From: JBBIJO01 sp037445895
GTDB lineage: Bacteria; Bacteroidota; Ignavibacteria; Kapaibacteriales; UBA2268
NCBI GenBank assembly: GCA_037445895.1
Contig: JBBIJO010000012.1
Location: 1-64,000, forward strand
DNA length: 64,000 bases
Direction: 5' to 3'
The notes beneath the pieces are model-generated. The model did no database searches, had not been told where the DNA came from, and was given only the letters and a program-made list of their open reading frames with translations. The position numbers and the translations under genes are program-made. Shown here piece by piece: positions 56,922 to 64,000 of this stretch (position 1 is the stretch's first letter; each line of letters opens with the position of its first letter).

Positions 56922-58640
56922 TTGAAACTTTTTATCAAAAAAAGCGAAAATAAGCAAAATAGCTACAATTCGAAACCAGAACGTAACTACGGCAAACTCT
57001 TACGAGTATCAATTCTTTTAATCTCTTTCGTTGCAATTACTCCTTTGATTATACTTACTTTGATAAACTATTTTCAATATCGAAAAACTTACGAAGCCGA
57101 TATTATTTACCCGTTAACACGCCAAACTTCTAATTTAAAGAATAACCTTGAATCCTTCATTCAAGAACGCATATCGGTATTGAAATACATTTCCCAATCT
57201 TACACGGCAGACGAATTAGCCAACGCTAAGAAGCTTTCCCAAATTTATCATTCTTTGCGAAACTCCTTCGGTGGATTTGTCGATATTGGTATTATCGATA
57301 AAGATGGCATTCAGATTAATTATGTGGGTCCTTATGAACTACTCGGGAAAAATTATAAAACCCAAAAATGGTTTAACAATGTGATTTTTAACGGAATTGA
57401 TGTAAGCGAGGTTTTTATGGGTTTCCGAGGCTTCCCACACTTTACAATCTCTGTTTTGAAAACAACAAATACCGATAAACATTATGTAATTCGAGCTTCA
57501 ATTAGTAGCGAAATTTTGAACGAAAAAATTGGAAGCCAGGAAATTCCATCATATACCGACTTATTTATAGTGAGTCGGAACGGTTTTCTACAAACTGATT
57601 CTAAGTTATATGGGAAATCGCTGGACAAATTTCCATTGAAGTTATCGCTTTTTTCGAAAAGGACCGATATTTTGCAAACTTTCGATAACCACAATCGAAC
57701 CATTCTATTAAGTTATGCTTTCGTTTCGAATACCCCATTCATTTTAGTTGAAATTGCAAGTGCGGAGTCATTGATGTCCAATTGGTCCAAAAATCGAAAC
57801 CAACTTCTCCTATTTCTGATTGTCAGTATTGTTTTGATTATTCTGGTTGTAGTTTGGGGCTCTAACCGTTTCATACGAGTCATTAAAGAGAATGACATAC
57901 GAGCCGCAAGAATGATGCACGAAATCGAATATACAAACAAAATGGCTTCCATTGGGCGTCTTGCTGCTGGCGTTTCGCATGAAATTAATAATCCTCTTGC
58001 GATTATCAATGAAAACGCTGGAATGATTCAGGATATTCTTCAAACAAACGAAGAATTCCCCGCCAAAGATAAAATTTTTCGTTGTATTAATTCAATCTAC
58101 AAAAGCGTTTCTCGCTGCTCAAAGATTACGCATCAACTGCTTGGATTTGCCAAAAGGATGGAACCTAAGTTGGAGGAAATCAACTTGAATGAATTTATTG
58201 TCGAAGTTGTCAGCTTTGTCCACCGCGAAGCCTATTTAAACAACATTGTAATAAACGTCAAGAACCCACAGTATGGGACCATAACCTTAGTTTCCGATCG
58301 CGGATTGCTCCAGCAGATCTTTATTAATATTTTAAATAACGCATTGGAGGCTATTTCTGAAAGTGGGAGGATTGATATTTCATATTCAAACATTGAAAAC
58401 GATTGTGTTGAAATAAAAATTGCCGATAGTGGCAAAGGTATTCCCGAAAAAGATTTGCCACACATTTTCGAACCTTTCTATACAACCAAAAAAGAGTATG
58501 GAACGGGGCTTGGTTTGTCGATTACATACGGTATTGTCAAAAAACTTGGCGGTGAAATTTCTGTCGAGAGCATCGAAAATGTTGGGACTACTTTTACAAT
58601 TGTTCTACCAAAGGTTTCAAATATTACTGGGGAATTATGA
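56922..58640 (+). CDS. Cache-domain sensor histidine kinase
   Basis: A 572-residue membrane kinase. Helices at about 29-51 and 290-312 flank a periplasmic double-Cache-like sensor (DIGIIDKDGIQINYVGPYEL, NYKTQKWFNNVIF, HFTISVLKT), a fold that usually binds small organic acids or amino acids. The cytoplasmic part has an H-box with the acceptor His in AAGVSHEINNPLA (near 352), the N box ILNNALEAI, G1 DSGKGI and G2 GTGLGLS. The TTG start has AAAGGG about 6 nt upstream. Its 3' end overlaps the next regulator gene by 4 bp (ATGA), so translation is coupled. Confidence 0.9.
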   Translation: MKLFIKKSENKQNSYNSKPERNYGKLLRVSILLISFVAITPLIILTLINYFQYRKTYEADIIYPLTRQTSNLKNNLESFIQERISVLKYISQSYTADELANAKKLSQIYHSLRNSFGGFVDIGIIDKDGIQINYVGPYELLGKNYKTQKWFNNVIFNGIDVSEVFMGFRGFPHFTISVLKTTNTDKHYVIRASISSEILNEKIGSQEIPSYTDLFIVSRNGFLQTDSKLYGKSLDKFPLKLSLFSKRTDILQTFDNHNRTILLSYAFVSNTPFILVEIASAESLMSNWSKNRNQLLLFLIVSIVLIILVVVWGSNRFIRVIKENDIRAARMMHEIEYTNKMASIGRLAAGVSHEINNPLAIINENAGMIQDILQTNEEFPAKDKIFRCINSIYKSVSRCSKITHQLLGFAKRMEPKLEEINLNEFIVEVVSFVHREAYLNNIVINVKNPQYGTITLVSDRGLLQQIFINILNNALEAISESGRIDISYSNIENDCVEIKIADSGKGIPEKDLPHIFEPFYTTKKEYGTGLGLSITYGIVKKLGGEISVESIENVGTTFTIVLPKVSNITGEL

Positions 58641-59008
58641 ACAGAATAAAAGTTTTGATAGTTGACGACGAAGAAGAGTTAGCGAGTTTGCTCGCCGAAA
58701 GATTGAATTTAAGGAGTTTCGATTCGGATTTTGCTATTACTTCTGTCGATGCAATTAAATCCATAGAAAACAAACTCTACGATGTTGCTATAATCGATGT
58801 GCGTTTGAAAGGAATGAATGGCATCGAGCTTATGAAACTAATTATGCAAATCCAACCACAAATTAAAGTTATTCTTTTTACTGGACACGGAACCGAGGAA
58901 GAAGGACGCCGAGGTTTAGCTCTTGGAGCATCAAAATATATAGTTAAGCCAATAAATTTAGAAAATCTTATGCTCGAAATTTTGGGAGTTTTGGAAAAGA
59001 AAGGTTAA
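58637..59008 (+). CDS. single-domain response regulator
   Basis: A 123-residue CheY-like receiver without an output domain. The acidic pocket is VDDEEE (10-14), the phospho-acceptor is Asp54 (AIIDVRLKGMNG), the conserved Thr is in FTGHGTE, and the Lys is in YIVKPINL. It overlaps the kinase gene by 4 bp and lies 1 bp before the kinase-less His protein, as expected for an intermediate receiver in a phosphorelay. Confidence 0.88.
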   Translation: MNRIKVLIVDDEEELASLLAERLNLRSFDSDFAITSVDAIKSIENKLYDVAIIDVRLKGMNGIELMKLIMQIQPQIKVILFTGHGTEEEGRRGLALGASKYIVKPINLENLMLEILGVLEKKG

Positions 59009-59009
59009 A

Positions 59010-59693
59010 ATGAGTGAATCGGCTGGCATAGACGCCCTTAAATTTTTTGCGAAAATTACTTCTGGCTCGACGCACGAATTGAACAATATTGTTGCTATTG
59101 TCAATGAATTGGGTGGAAGTATTGAAGATAAAATTAATTCGCTCGAGAATTTTGACCCTGATAAAACCGTAAAAATTGTCAATTCGATTAATAAAATTTA
59201 TGCCCAGATTGAACGAGCAAAATCCTTAACAAAGAGCCTCAATCGTTTTTCGCATTCCGTTGATTCAACCATCGAGAATATCGACATCATTCAACTTTTG
59301 AAAGATGCTGCAACTCTTTTTCGTTATTTTGTGAAGTTAGAAAGTGCTAATATCGTCGAAAATTACTCGAGCGAGTCGTTCCCTATTCGAACCAATCCTT
59401 TTCTATTGTTTCTTTTATTGTTTAAATGCATACAAACTATTTGTAGTGGAATCGGTAGCCAACGCGACATATTTTTATCGACAGAAACCGGCAATCCATT
59501 TAAAATATATTTAAAATGCATTACAAGGGATGATGTTACAGTATCACTCGAACAATTAATATGTTCGTTGAACGAAATAGCTAATCTTTTCTCGATAGAA
59601 TTAAAGATAGAATCTGGTGCGGACAAATGTAAAATAGCTATTGAATTTAATGTTGGCAATATAAATCAAAATATAAATCGAGGTGTATTATGA
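59010..59693 (+). CDS. His-box protein lacking a functional ATPase domain (possible phosphotransferase)
   Basis: A 227-residue soluble protein. The N-terminal helical pair has an H-box-like SGSTHELNNIVAIVNE (His22), close to the SHEINNP type of the neighbouring kinase, and a second helix rich in hydrophobic heptads (about 55-90). The remaining 130 residues keep the size of a kinase ATPase domain but lack recognisable N, G1 and G2 boxes. This layout is that of Spo0B/ChpT-like phosphotransferases, although a degenerate scaffold is equally possible. It overlaps the following regulator gene by 4 bp. Confidence 0.6.
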   Translation: MSESAGIDALKFFAKITSGSTHELNNIVAIVNELGGSIEDKINSLENFDPDKTVKIVNSINKIYAQIERAKSLTKSLNRFSHSVDSTIENIDIIQLLKDAATLFRYFVKLESANIVENYSSESFPIRTNPFLLFLLLFKCIQTICSGIGSQRDIFLSTETGNPFKIYLKCITRDDVTVSLEQLICSLNEIANLFSIELKIESGADKCKIAIEFNVGNINQNINRGVL

Positions 59694-60118
59694 AAACAAA
59701 AGTTCTTATTGTGGACGATGAGGAGGAGTTCCTCGAAGCCCTTGCCGAACGACTTGAATCGCGAGGAATATCGGTTGCAACTGCCAGCGACGGAGTCAAA
59801 GCTATTCAACTTGTCGAGCGCGAGACTTTTCACGCAGTTTTCCTTGACTATGCAATGCCAGGAATCAACGGACTCGAAACATTAAAAATTATGCTCGAGC
59901 GTAAACCCGACCTTTTGATTTATCTTTTAACAGGACGAGCAACTCTTCACACTGGCGTCGAAGCCGTCAAACTTGGTGCTAAGGATGTAATCGAAAAGCC
60001 GGCTGAACTTTCGGAGTTGATTGATATTATCAAAAAGTCCGAATCCGAACACACCCTTGCACTCGAAAAGAAACTCAAAGATTCTATTGCCGATATTCTT
60101 AAAACAAAAGGTTGGTAA
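59690..60118 (+). CDS. single-domain response regulator with short C-terminal helix
   Basis: A 142-residue receiver protein. VDDEEE lies at 8-13, the phospho-acceptor is Asp53 (VFLDYAMPGING), the conserved Thr is in LTGRAT, and the Lys is in VIEKPAEL. About 20 extra residues form a charged helix at the C-terminus. No DNA-binding or enzymatic output is present. It is followed 3 bp later by the SulP transporter gene, so it is a plausible terminal regulator of that transporter by protein contact. Confidence 0.88.
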   Translation: MKTKVLIVDDEEEFLEALAERLESRGISVATASDGVKAIQLVERETFHAVFLDYAMPGINGLETLKIMLERKPDLLIYLLTGRATLHTGVEAVKLGAKDVIEKPAELSELIDIIKKSESEHTLALEKKLKDSIADILKTKGW

Positions 60119-60121
60119 CCA

Positions 60122-62278
60122 ATGTATGCCCAGTTTGCCAAAGAATCATTATTGAGGAAAGTCTTTCCTTTTTTAGGATGGTTCGATAGTTATAGATTCG
60201 AATATTTCAAAACCGATTTTTTCGCGGGGATTTCTGTTGCTTTGATACTAATTCCACAATCTATGGCTTATGCACAATTGGCGGGATTACCGGCCTACTA
60301 TGGTTTGTATGCTGCATTTTTACCTCCAATAATTGCTGCCTTGTTTGGTTTAAGTCGGCAACTTGCTACCGGACCCGTAGCAATTGTTTCATTGATGACC
60401 GCTTCAGCTTTGGAACCAATTTTCAGTTCTGGAAGTCCTGAATACATATCTTATGCAATATTTTTAGCCTTTTGTGTTGGGATATTCCGAATTCTTCTTG
60501 GTATTCTTCGTTTAGGTTCCCTGATGAACTTTTTGTCTCACCCAGTAGTTAATGGTTTTACCAATGCGGCTGCTTTGATTATAGCAACAAGTCAGCTTTC
60601 TAAAATATTTGGTGTGTCTGCCGACAAAGGTGAACATCATTATGAAACAGTGTATTTTGTTATCAGAGATGCTCTTTCTTTTACTCACTTACCAACTCTT
60701 GCTTTTGCAATTGGTTCATTAGTAATAATGTTACTTTTGAAAAAGTATTTTCCGAAACTTCCTTATGTTCTCATTGCAGTGATTCTTTCAACTATTGTTT
60801 CATATTATTCAGGTTACTATGTTGAAAAATTTACAACAATAGATCGAGTTACTTGTCCAATTTCACAAAAGTTATTGCTACAGTATAATGAAATGTACGA
60901 TTCTTTGCAAAGTAAATCAAATCAAAGGGTTGCCCTTACAAACAAACTTCGTACAATGGAAAAAAATAGTGGCAAATATTCAAAAGAATACCTCGATGCA
61001 GAATTTTCAATAATTAACTTAAATCTGGAAATCGAAAGAATAAAAGATAAACTTAGGGAATTACGCAATCAGTTGAAATTTCAAAAATTTGTTGAAAAAA
61101 GCTTTGGCGATAGTCTTGTTTTTTGTAATATTACTTCCCTTTCCAAGGAAGAAATTAAAAACAAAAGAATATATTATCTTAAAGTTGGGAATGAGAAGTT
61201 TGACTTGAAATCATTAAAATTTACTTCAGGAGCTGATATAGTAGGGAAAATTCCCCAAGGCTTACCCAAATTTGTTGTCCCGCATTTTGATTTTAATATT
61301 ATTGGTGATTTAATTCCATATGTAGTTATTATTTCAATTTCGGTATTTTTTGAAGCGATTCCGATTGCAAAAGCAATGGCAGCCAAGCTTGGTCAATCGG
61401 TCAATGTCAACCAAGAATTGGTTGGGCAAGGATTGGCCAACCTTGTAGGGTCGTTCTTTCAAAGCTATCCAGTTTCGGGTTCTTTTTCCCGTTCTGCCGT
61501 TAATTTTCAACTTGGTGCAGTAACTGGAATATCGAGCGTCGTAACTGGATTGTTCGTTGGGATTTCTTTAATATTTTTTGCACCTCTTTTATTTTACTTA
61601 CCTCAATCTGTTCTTGCTTCAATAATAATTCTGGCTGTTATTGGATTGATTAATGTTCACGGTTTCGTTCATGATTGGAAAGCCCAAAAGTACGATGGAA
61701 TTATTGGGATTATTACTTTCGTGACATTTCTTTACTTTGCTCCTCGCATTTATTATGGAATTTTTATTGGCGTTATTCTCTCGTTGGCATTGTATATTCA
61801 TCGGGGGATGCGACCTGAAATTGCTATGCTTTCGAAACATCCCGACACGACATTCAGAAATCGGGCGCGTTTTGGACTTGCTCAATGCAAGCATATTGCA
61901 GTTATCCGCTACAATGGCTCGTTGGTCTTTAAAAATGTAAATTACCTTGAAAACGCTATTCTTCGAACAATCGCCAATATGCCAGAATTGAAATATGTGG
62001 TGGTCGTTGGCAATGCAATCAACGAATTCGATGCAAGCGGTGATTATATGATTGGTTCTCTTGTCGATAGAATTCGCGAAGCGGGAGTGGATTTGTTCTT
62101 TACTGGTTTGAATGATAGTGTGCTCGATACAATGAAAAGAACCTTGCTTTATTATAAAATTGGCGAAGACCACTTTTTCCGCAATGTGGCTATGGCGGTC
62201 GATGCTCTTTGGGAACCAGCACACCGTTTCTCGAAGGAAGAACGTTGCCCCCTGAAAGAAGTAGTTTACGAAGGTTAA
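60122..62278 (+). CDS. SulP-family anion transporter with STAS domain and coiled-coil insert
   Basis: A 718-residue SLC26/SulP transporter. The early signature IPQSMAYAQLAGLPAYYGLYAAFLP-type segment (about 40-65) and the GPVAIVSLM and GFTNAAALI motifs are typical. Helices fill about 20-240 and 385-545, and a STAS domain lies at about 560-700 (IRYNGSLVFKN, VVVGNAINEFDASG). Residues 244-381 form an extra charged, partly coiled-coil segment located just before the conserved GKIPQGLPKF; ordinary SulP proteins have only a short loop there. The substrate could be sulfate, bicarbonate or a carboxylate. The gene ends the phosphorelay cluster. Confidence 0.85.
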   Translation: MYAQFAKESLLRKVFPFLGWFDSYRFEYFKTDFFAGISVALILIPQSMAYAQLAGLPAYYGLYAAFLPPIIAALFGLSRQLATGPVAIVSLMTASALEPIFSSGSPEYISYAIFLAFCVGIFRILLGILRLGSLMNFLSHPVVNGFTNAAALIIATSQLSKIFGVSADKGEHHYETVYFVIRDALSFTHLPTLAFAIGSLVIMLLLKKYFPKLPYVLIAVILSTIVSYYSGYYVEKFTTIDRVTCPISQKLLLQYNEMYDSLQSKSNQRVALTNKLRTMEKNSGKYSKEYLDAEFSIINLNLEIERIKDKLRELRNQLKFQKFVEKSFGDSLVFCNITSLSKEEIKNKRIYYLKVGNEKFDLKSLKFTSGADIVGKIPQGLPKFVVPHFDFNIIGDLIPYVVIISISVFFEAIPIAKAMAAKLGQSVNVNQELVGQGLANLVGSFFQSYPVSGSFSRSAVNFQLGAVTGISSVVTGLFVGISLIFFAPLLFYLPQSVLASIIILAVIGLINVHGFVHDWKAQKYDGIIGIITFVTFLYFAPRIYYGIFIGVILSLALYIHRGMRPEIAMLSKHPDTTFRNRARFGLAQCKHIAVIRYNGSLVFKNVNYLENAILRTIANMPELKYVVVVGNAINEFDASGDYMIGSLVDRIREAGVDLFFTGLNDSVLDTMKRTLLYYKIGEDHFFRNVAMAVDALWEPAHRFSKEERCPLKEVVYEG

Positions 62279-62601
62279 TCTTTCGTTAAAATAATTTCGA
62301 ACAAAAGGAGGCTCGGCTCGGCGCGACACAAAATATTACCCAGTGCTATCTTATTGCCACTGCCCCAGTAAAAAACAGAACAAAGAAGCGAGGTAACCTT
62401 TTTTGATTTCAAGATAGCCTTTATTTTTAATGTATTTCGCTTCGTTTTACTTTGTTCGATATGATTTTTTCCAAAAGTTTCTGTCTCATTGAATATAAGT
62501 AATGTATATGTTTAATCCTTTGCGATTTTTTTTAATACTTCGTTTTTTATTTATAAATTACATTTTTATATTTGTGATTAGCTTTTTATTTTGGTTAAGA
62601 A
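62279..62601. other. intergenic region (323 bp) without recognised elements
   Basis: This is the gap between the SulP gene and the DUF2130 gene. A short locally GC-rich patch with a direct repeat (GGCTCGGCTCGG, 62311-62322) is visible. Otherwise it is AT-rich. I see no terminator with a clear stem, no RNA gene and no open frame worth calling. Confidence 0.4.
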
Positions 62602-63924
62602 ATGAACGAAGGAATTATTGACTTCGAAATTGAGTGTCCAAATTGCAAAAGTGTTTTTTCGCTTTCTTCTGTTTTAAGCGAGCGACTTCGGGGTCAACTC
62701 CAAAATCAAATTGAACAAAACATCATTCAAAAGCTCGAAAAAAGTAAGCAAATAGAAATTGAAAAACAGAAACGTTACTTTCGGAGCGAATACGATAAAA
62801 AGGTCGAAGAATTTCAAAAAAAATTTCTCGAAGAACAAGGGAAACAAGAACGGTTGCGAACTGAATACGAACTGAAATTACAAAAGATGCAGCAAGAAAA
62901 CGAGATTAATATTAATCGGATTTTGAATGAACAGAAGTTAGCTTTCGAAACACTTCGTAAACAATTCGAAGAAACAAGGAACGAACTCGAACGCCGAAAC
63001 AAAGAACTCGACGAAGCTCGGCAAATCGAACGTGAACTACGTAAAAAAGAGACAGCATTATTAGAACGTGAAAAAAACATAGACATTGAAGTTCAAAGGA
63101 AGATAAGCGATGGTCGGGAACAATTAGAGAAGCTTCTACAAGAACGACTGCAAGCTCAATTTCAAAATGATTTTGCTCTGAGGTTAAAAGAGAAAGAGCA
63201 TACGATTGAGACAATGCAAAAGAAAATCGAAGAGCTCAATAATAAACTGCAAATTACCTCGCAGCAACTCCAGGGAGAAGCCCAAGAGCTATTGCTCGAA
63301 GAAAGACTGCGGCAACAGTTTCCCTTCGATAGAATAGAACCAGTTCCCAAAGGGATTCGTGGTGCCGATATAATTCAAGAAGTATTCGATAAATTCGGGG
63401 CAATGTGTGGGCAAATAATATGGGAATCGAAAAGAACGAAGGATTGGAGTAACGAGTGGATTCAAAAATTAAAAGATGACCAACGTGAAATTGGTGCAGA
63501 AATTGCGATTATCGTAAGCCAAGCAATGCCGAAAGAAATTACTTCGATTGGCTTGTTCGATGGTGTATGGGTTTGCGATTTCAATAGTTATATTGGTTTG
63601 GCAATGGCTTTACGCGAAAACTTAATCCAACTTCAAAACATTAAAAATGCAATGAGCGGTAAAGATACCAAAATGGAACAAATTTATAATTATATTTGTA
63701 GTGAGCAGTTTGTTCAAAAAGTGAAAGCGATAGTCGAAACTTTTCAGAGTATGAAGGTAGATCTCGAGAAGGAGCGGGCTGCAATGGAAAAATACTGGAA
63801 AAAACGCGAGGTAGAATTGGATAAAATAATGAAAAATGCTGTTCGAATCTATGGGGAATTGGAAGCCTTGATAGGGAATCAGTTGCCCGAAATCAATATA
63901 CTTCAATTATCATCGGGAGAATAA
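62602..63924 (+). CDS. DUF2130 domain-containing coiled-coil protein
   Basis: A 440-residue soluble protein. An N-terminal CPNC knuckle (residues 12-15, IECPNCKSVFSLS) supplies one half of a possible zinc site. A long coiled coil (about 30-240, Glu/Lys/Arg/Gln-rich heptads) leads to the DUF2130 core (about 250-400: GIRGADIIQEVFDKFG, GQIIWESKRTKDWSNEW, GVWVCDFNSYIGLAMALR). The core has been compared with nuclease-like folds, but no activity is established. It has its own upstream region and no obvious operon partner. Confidence 0.88.
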   Translation: MNEGIIDFEIECPNCKSVFSLSSVLSERLRGQLQNQIEQNIIQKLEKSKQIEIEKQKRYFRSEYDKKVEEFQKKFLEEQGKQERLRTEYELKLQKMQQENEININRILNEQKLAFETLRKQFEETRNELERRNKELDEARQIERELRKKETALLEREKNIDIEVQRKISDGREQLEKLLQERLQAQFQNDFALRLKEKEHTIETMQKKIEELNNKLQITSQQLQGEAQELLLEERLRQQFPFDRIEPVPKGIRGADIIQEVFDKFGAMCGQIIWESKRTKDWSNEWIQKLKDDQREIGAEIAIIVSQAMPKEITSIGLFDGVWVCDFNSYIGLAMALRENLIQLQNIKNAMSGKDTKMEQIYNYICSEQFVQKVKAIVETFQSMKVDLEKERAAMEKYWKKREVELDKIMKNAVRIYGELEALIGNQLPEINILQLSSGE

Positions 63925-63954
63925 TGAATTTTGTTTGTAAAATATGAGGAAAAA

Positions 63955-64000
63955 ATGGAAACAAAATCGAAAACTATATTTTTGCTTCTGCTACTTTTTT
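63955..64000 (+). CDS. 5' end of an exported protein (cut by the window edge)
   Basis: An ATG at 63955 preceded by GAGG at 6-nt spacing opens a frame of 15 codons that reaches the window end. The residues (METKSKTIFLLLLLF) look like the start of a signal peptide. Nothing more can be said. Confidence 0.5.
   Translation, partial: METKSKTIFLLLLLF

Noticed and set aside
1..64000. CRISPR arrays, prophage or complete insertion sequences
   Set aside because: No regularly spaced repeats, cas genes, phage structural genes, transposases or integrases were seen on either strand.

Overview
The window is an AT-rich (roughly 36-39% GC by eye) chromosomal segment of a free-living Gram-negative bacterium of the Bacteroidota/Chlorobiota superphylum. 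An Ignavibacteria- or Kapabacteria-like lineage is the best guess. The reasons are type IX secretion (T9SS) C-terminal sorting domains, a PorV/PorQ-family outer-membrane protein, a TonB receptor with an N-terminal carboxypeptidase-regulatory-like domain, DUF5686 and GWxTD proteins, and a short DapB. There is no rRNA, CRISPR array, phage or complete IS element.

Layout. 0.1-2.7 kb: tandem lipoprotein subtilases (minus). 3.2-9.7 kb (plus): aminotransferase-dapB, a GAF/degenerate-GGDEF protein and rnr, meeting mutS2-yqeY tail to tail. 12.8-14.2 kb: three small DUF proteins (DUF4256, DUF1801, DUF2200) that look like an acquired cassette. 14.4-22.1 kb (minus): Fe-alcohol dehydrogenase, a periplasmic protein, PolX with a dead polymerase site, a glutaryl-CoA-dehydrogenase-like enzyme and a DUF5686 protein. 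22.1-24.1 kb: an acquired restriction-modification-like locus whose first gene has an in-frame stop. 24.4-39.7 kb (plus): ECF sigma, an anti-sigma/beta-barrel fusion, a BNR-type T9SS cargo, a TonB receptor, a 1535-residue exported protein, a PorV-like protein, a GWxTD protein and an LpxL-like acyltransferase. 39.9-46.1 kb (minus): an orphan groES, a glutaredoxin, and the nadA-nadC-metH operon. 46.2-48.7 kb: a frameshifted merT relic and a TPR sensor kinase. 48.9-49.1 kb: tRNA-Val and tRNA-Leu. 49.3-52.6 kb: a large T9SS beta-helix gene broken in at least three places. 52.8-55.4 kb: aspS and a ZIP transporter. 55.7-62.3 kb: a tightly coupled phosphorelay-like cluster (degenerate nucleotide-kinase/REC fusion, Cache histidine kinase, REC, kinase-less His protein, REC) ending in a SulP anion transporter. 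62.6-63.9 kb: a DUF2130 protein, then the start of another exported protein.

Most notable points. (1) The 55.7-62.3 kb cluster is the best candidate for a poorly described system. A phosphorelay with a possible Spo0B/ChpT-like intermediate is translationally coupled to a SulP transporter that carries an extra coiled-coil insert. (2) The host sequence is strongly enriched in the tetranucleotide TCGA (about 11-17 per kb in housekeeping genes by manual count, against about 3.5 per kb expected). The DUF cassette and the restriction-modification-like locus fall to about 3-4 per kb, which marks them as recent arrivals. (3) Several genes are decayed: the putative restriction gene, merT and the T9SS beta-helix gene. 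PolX appears to have lost polymerase catalysis while keeping its PHP nuclease residues.

All functional calls come from reading the sequence. No database search was possible.
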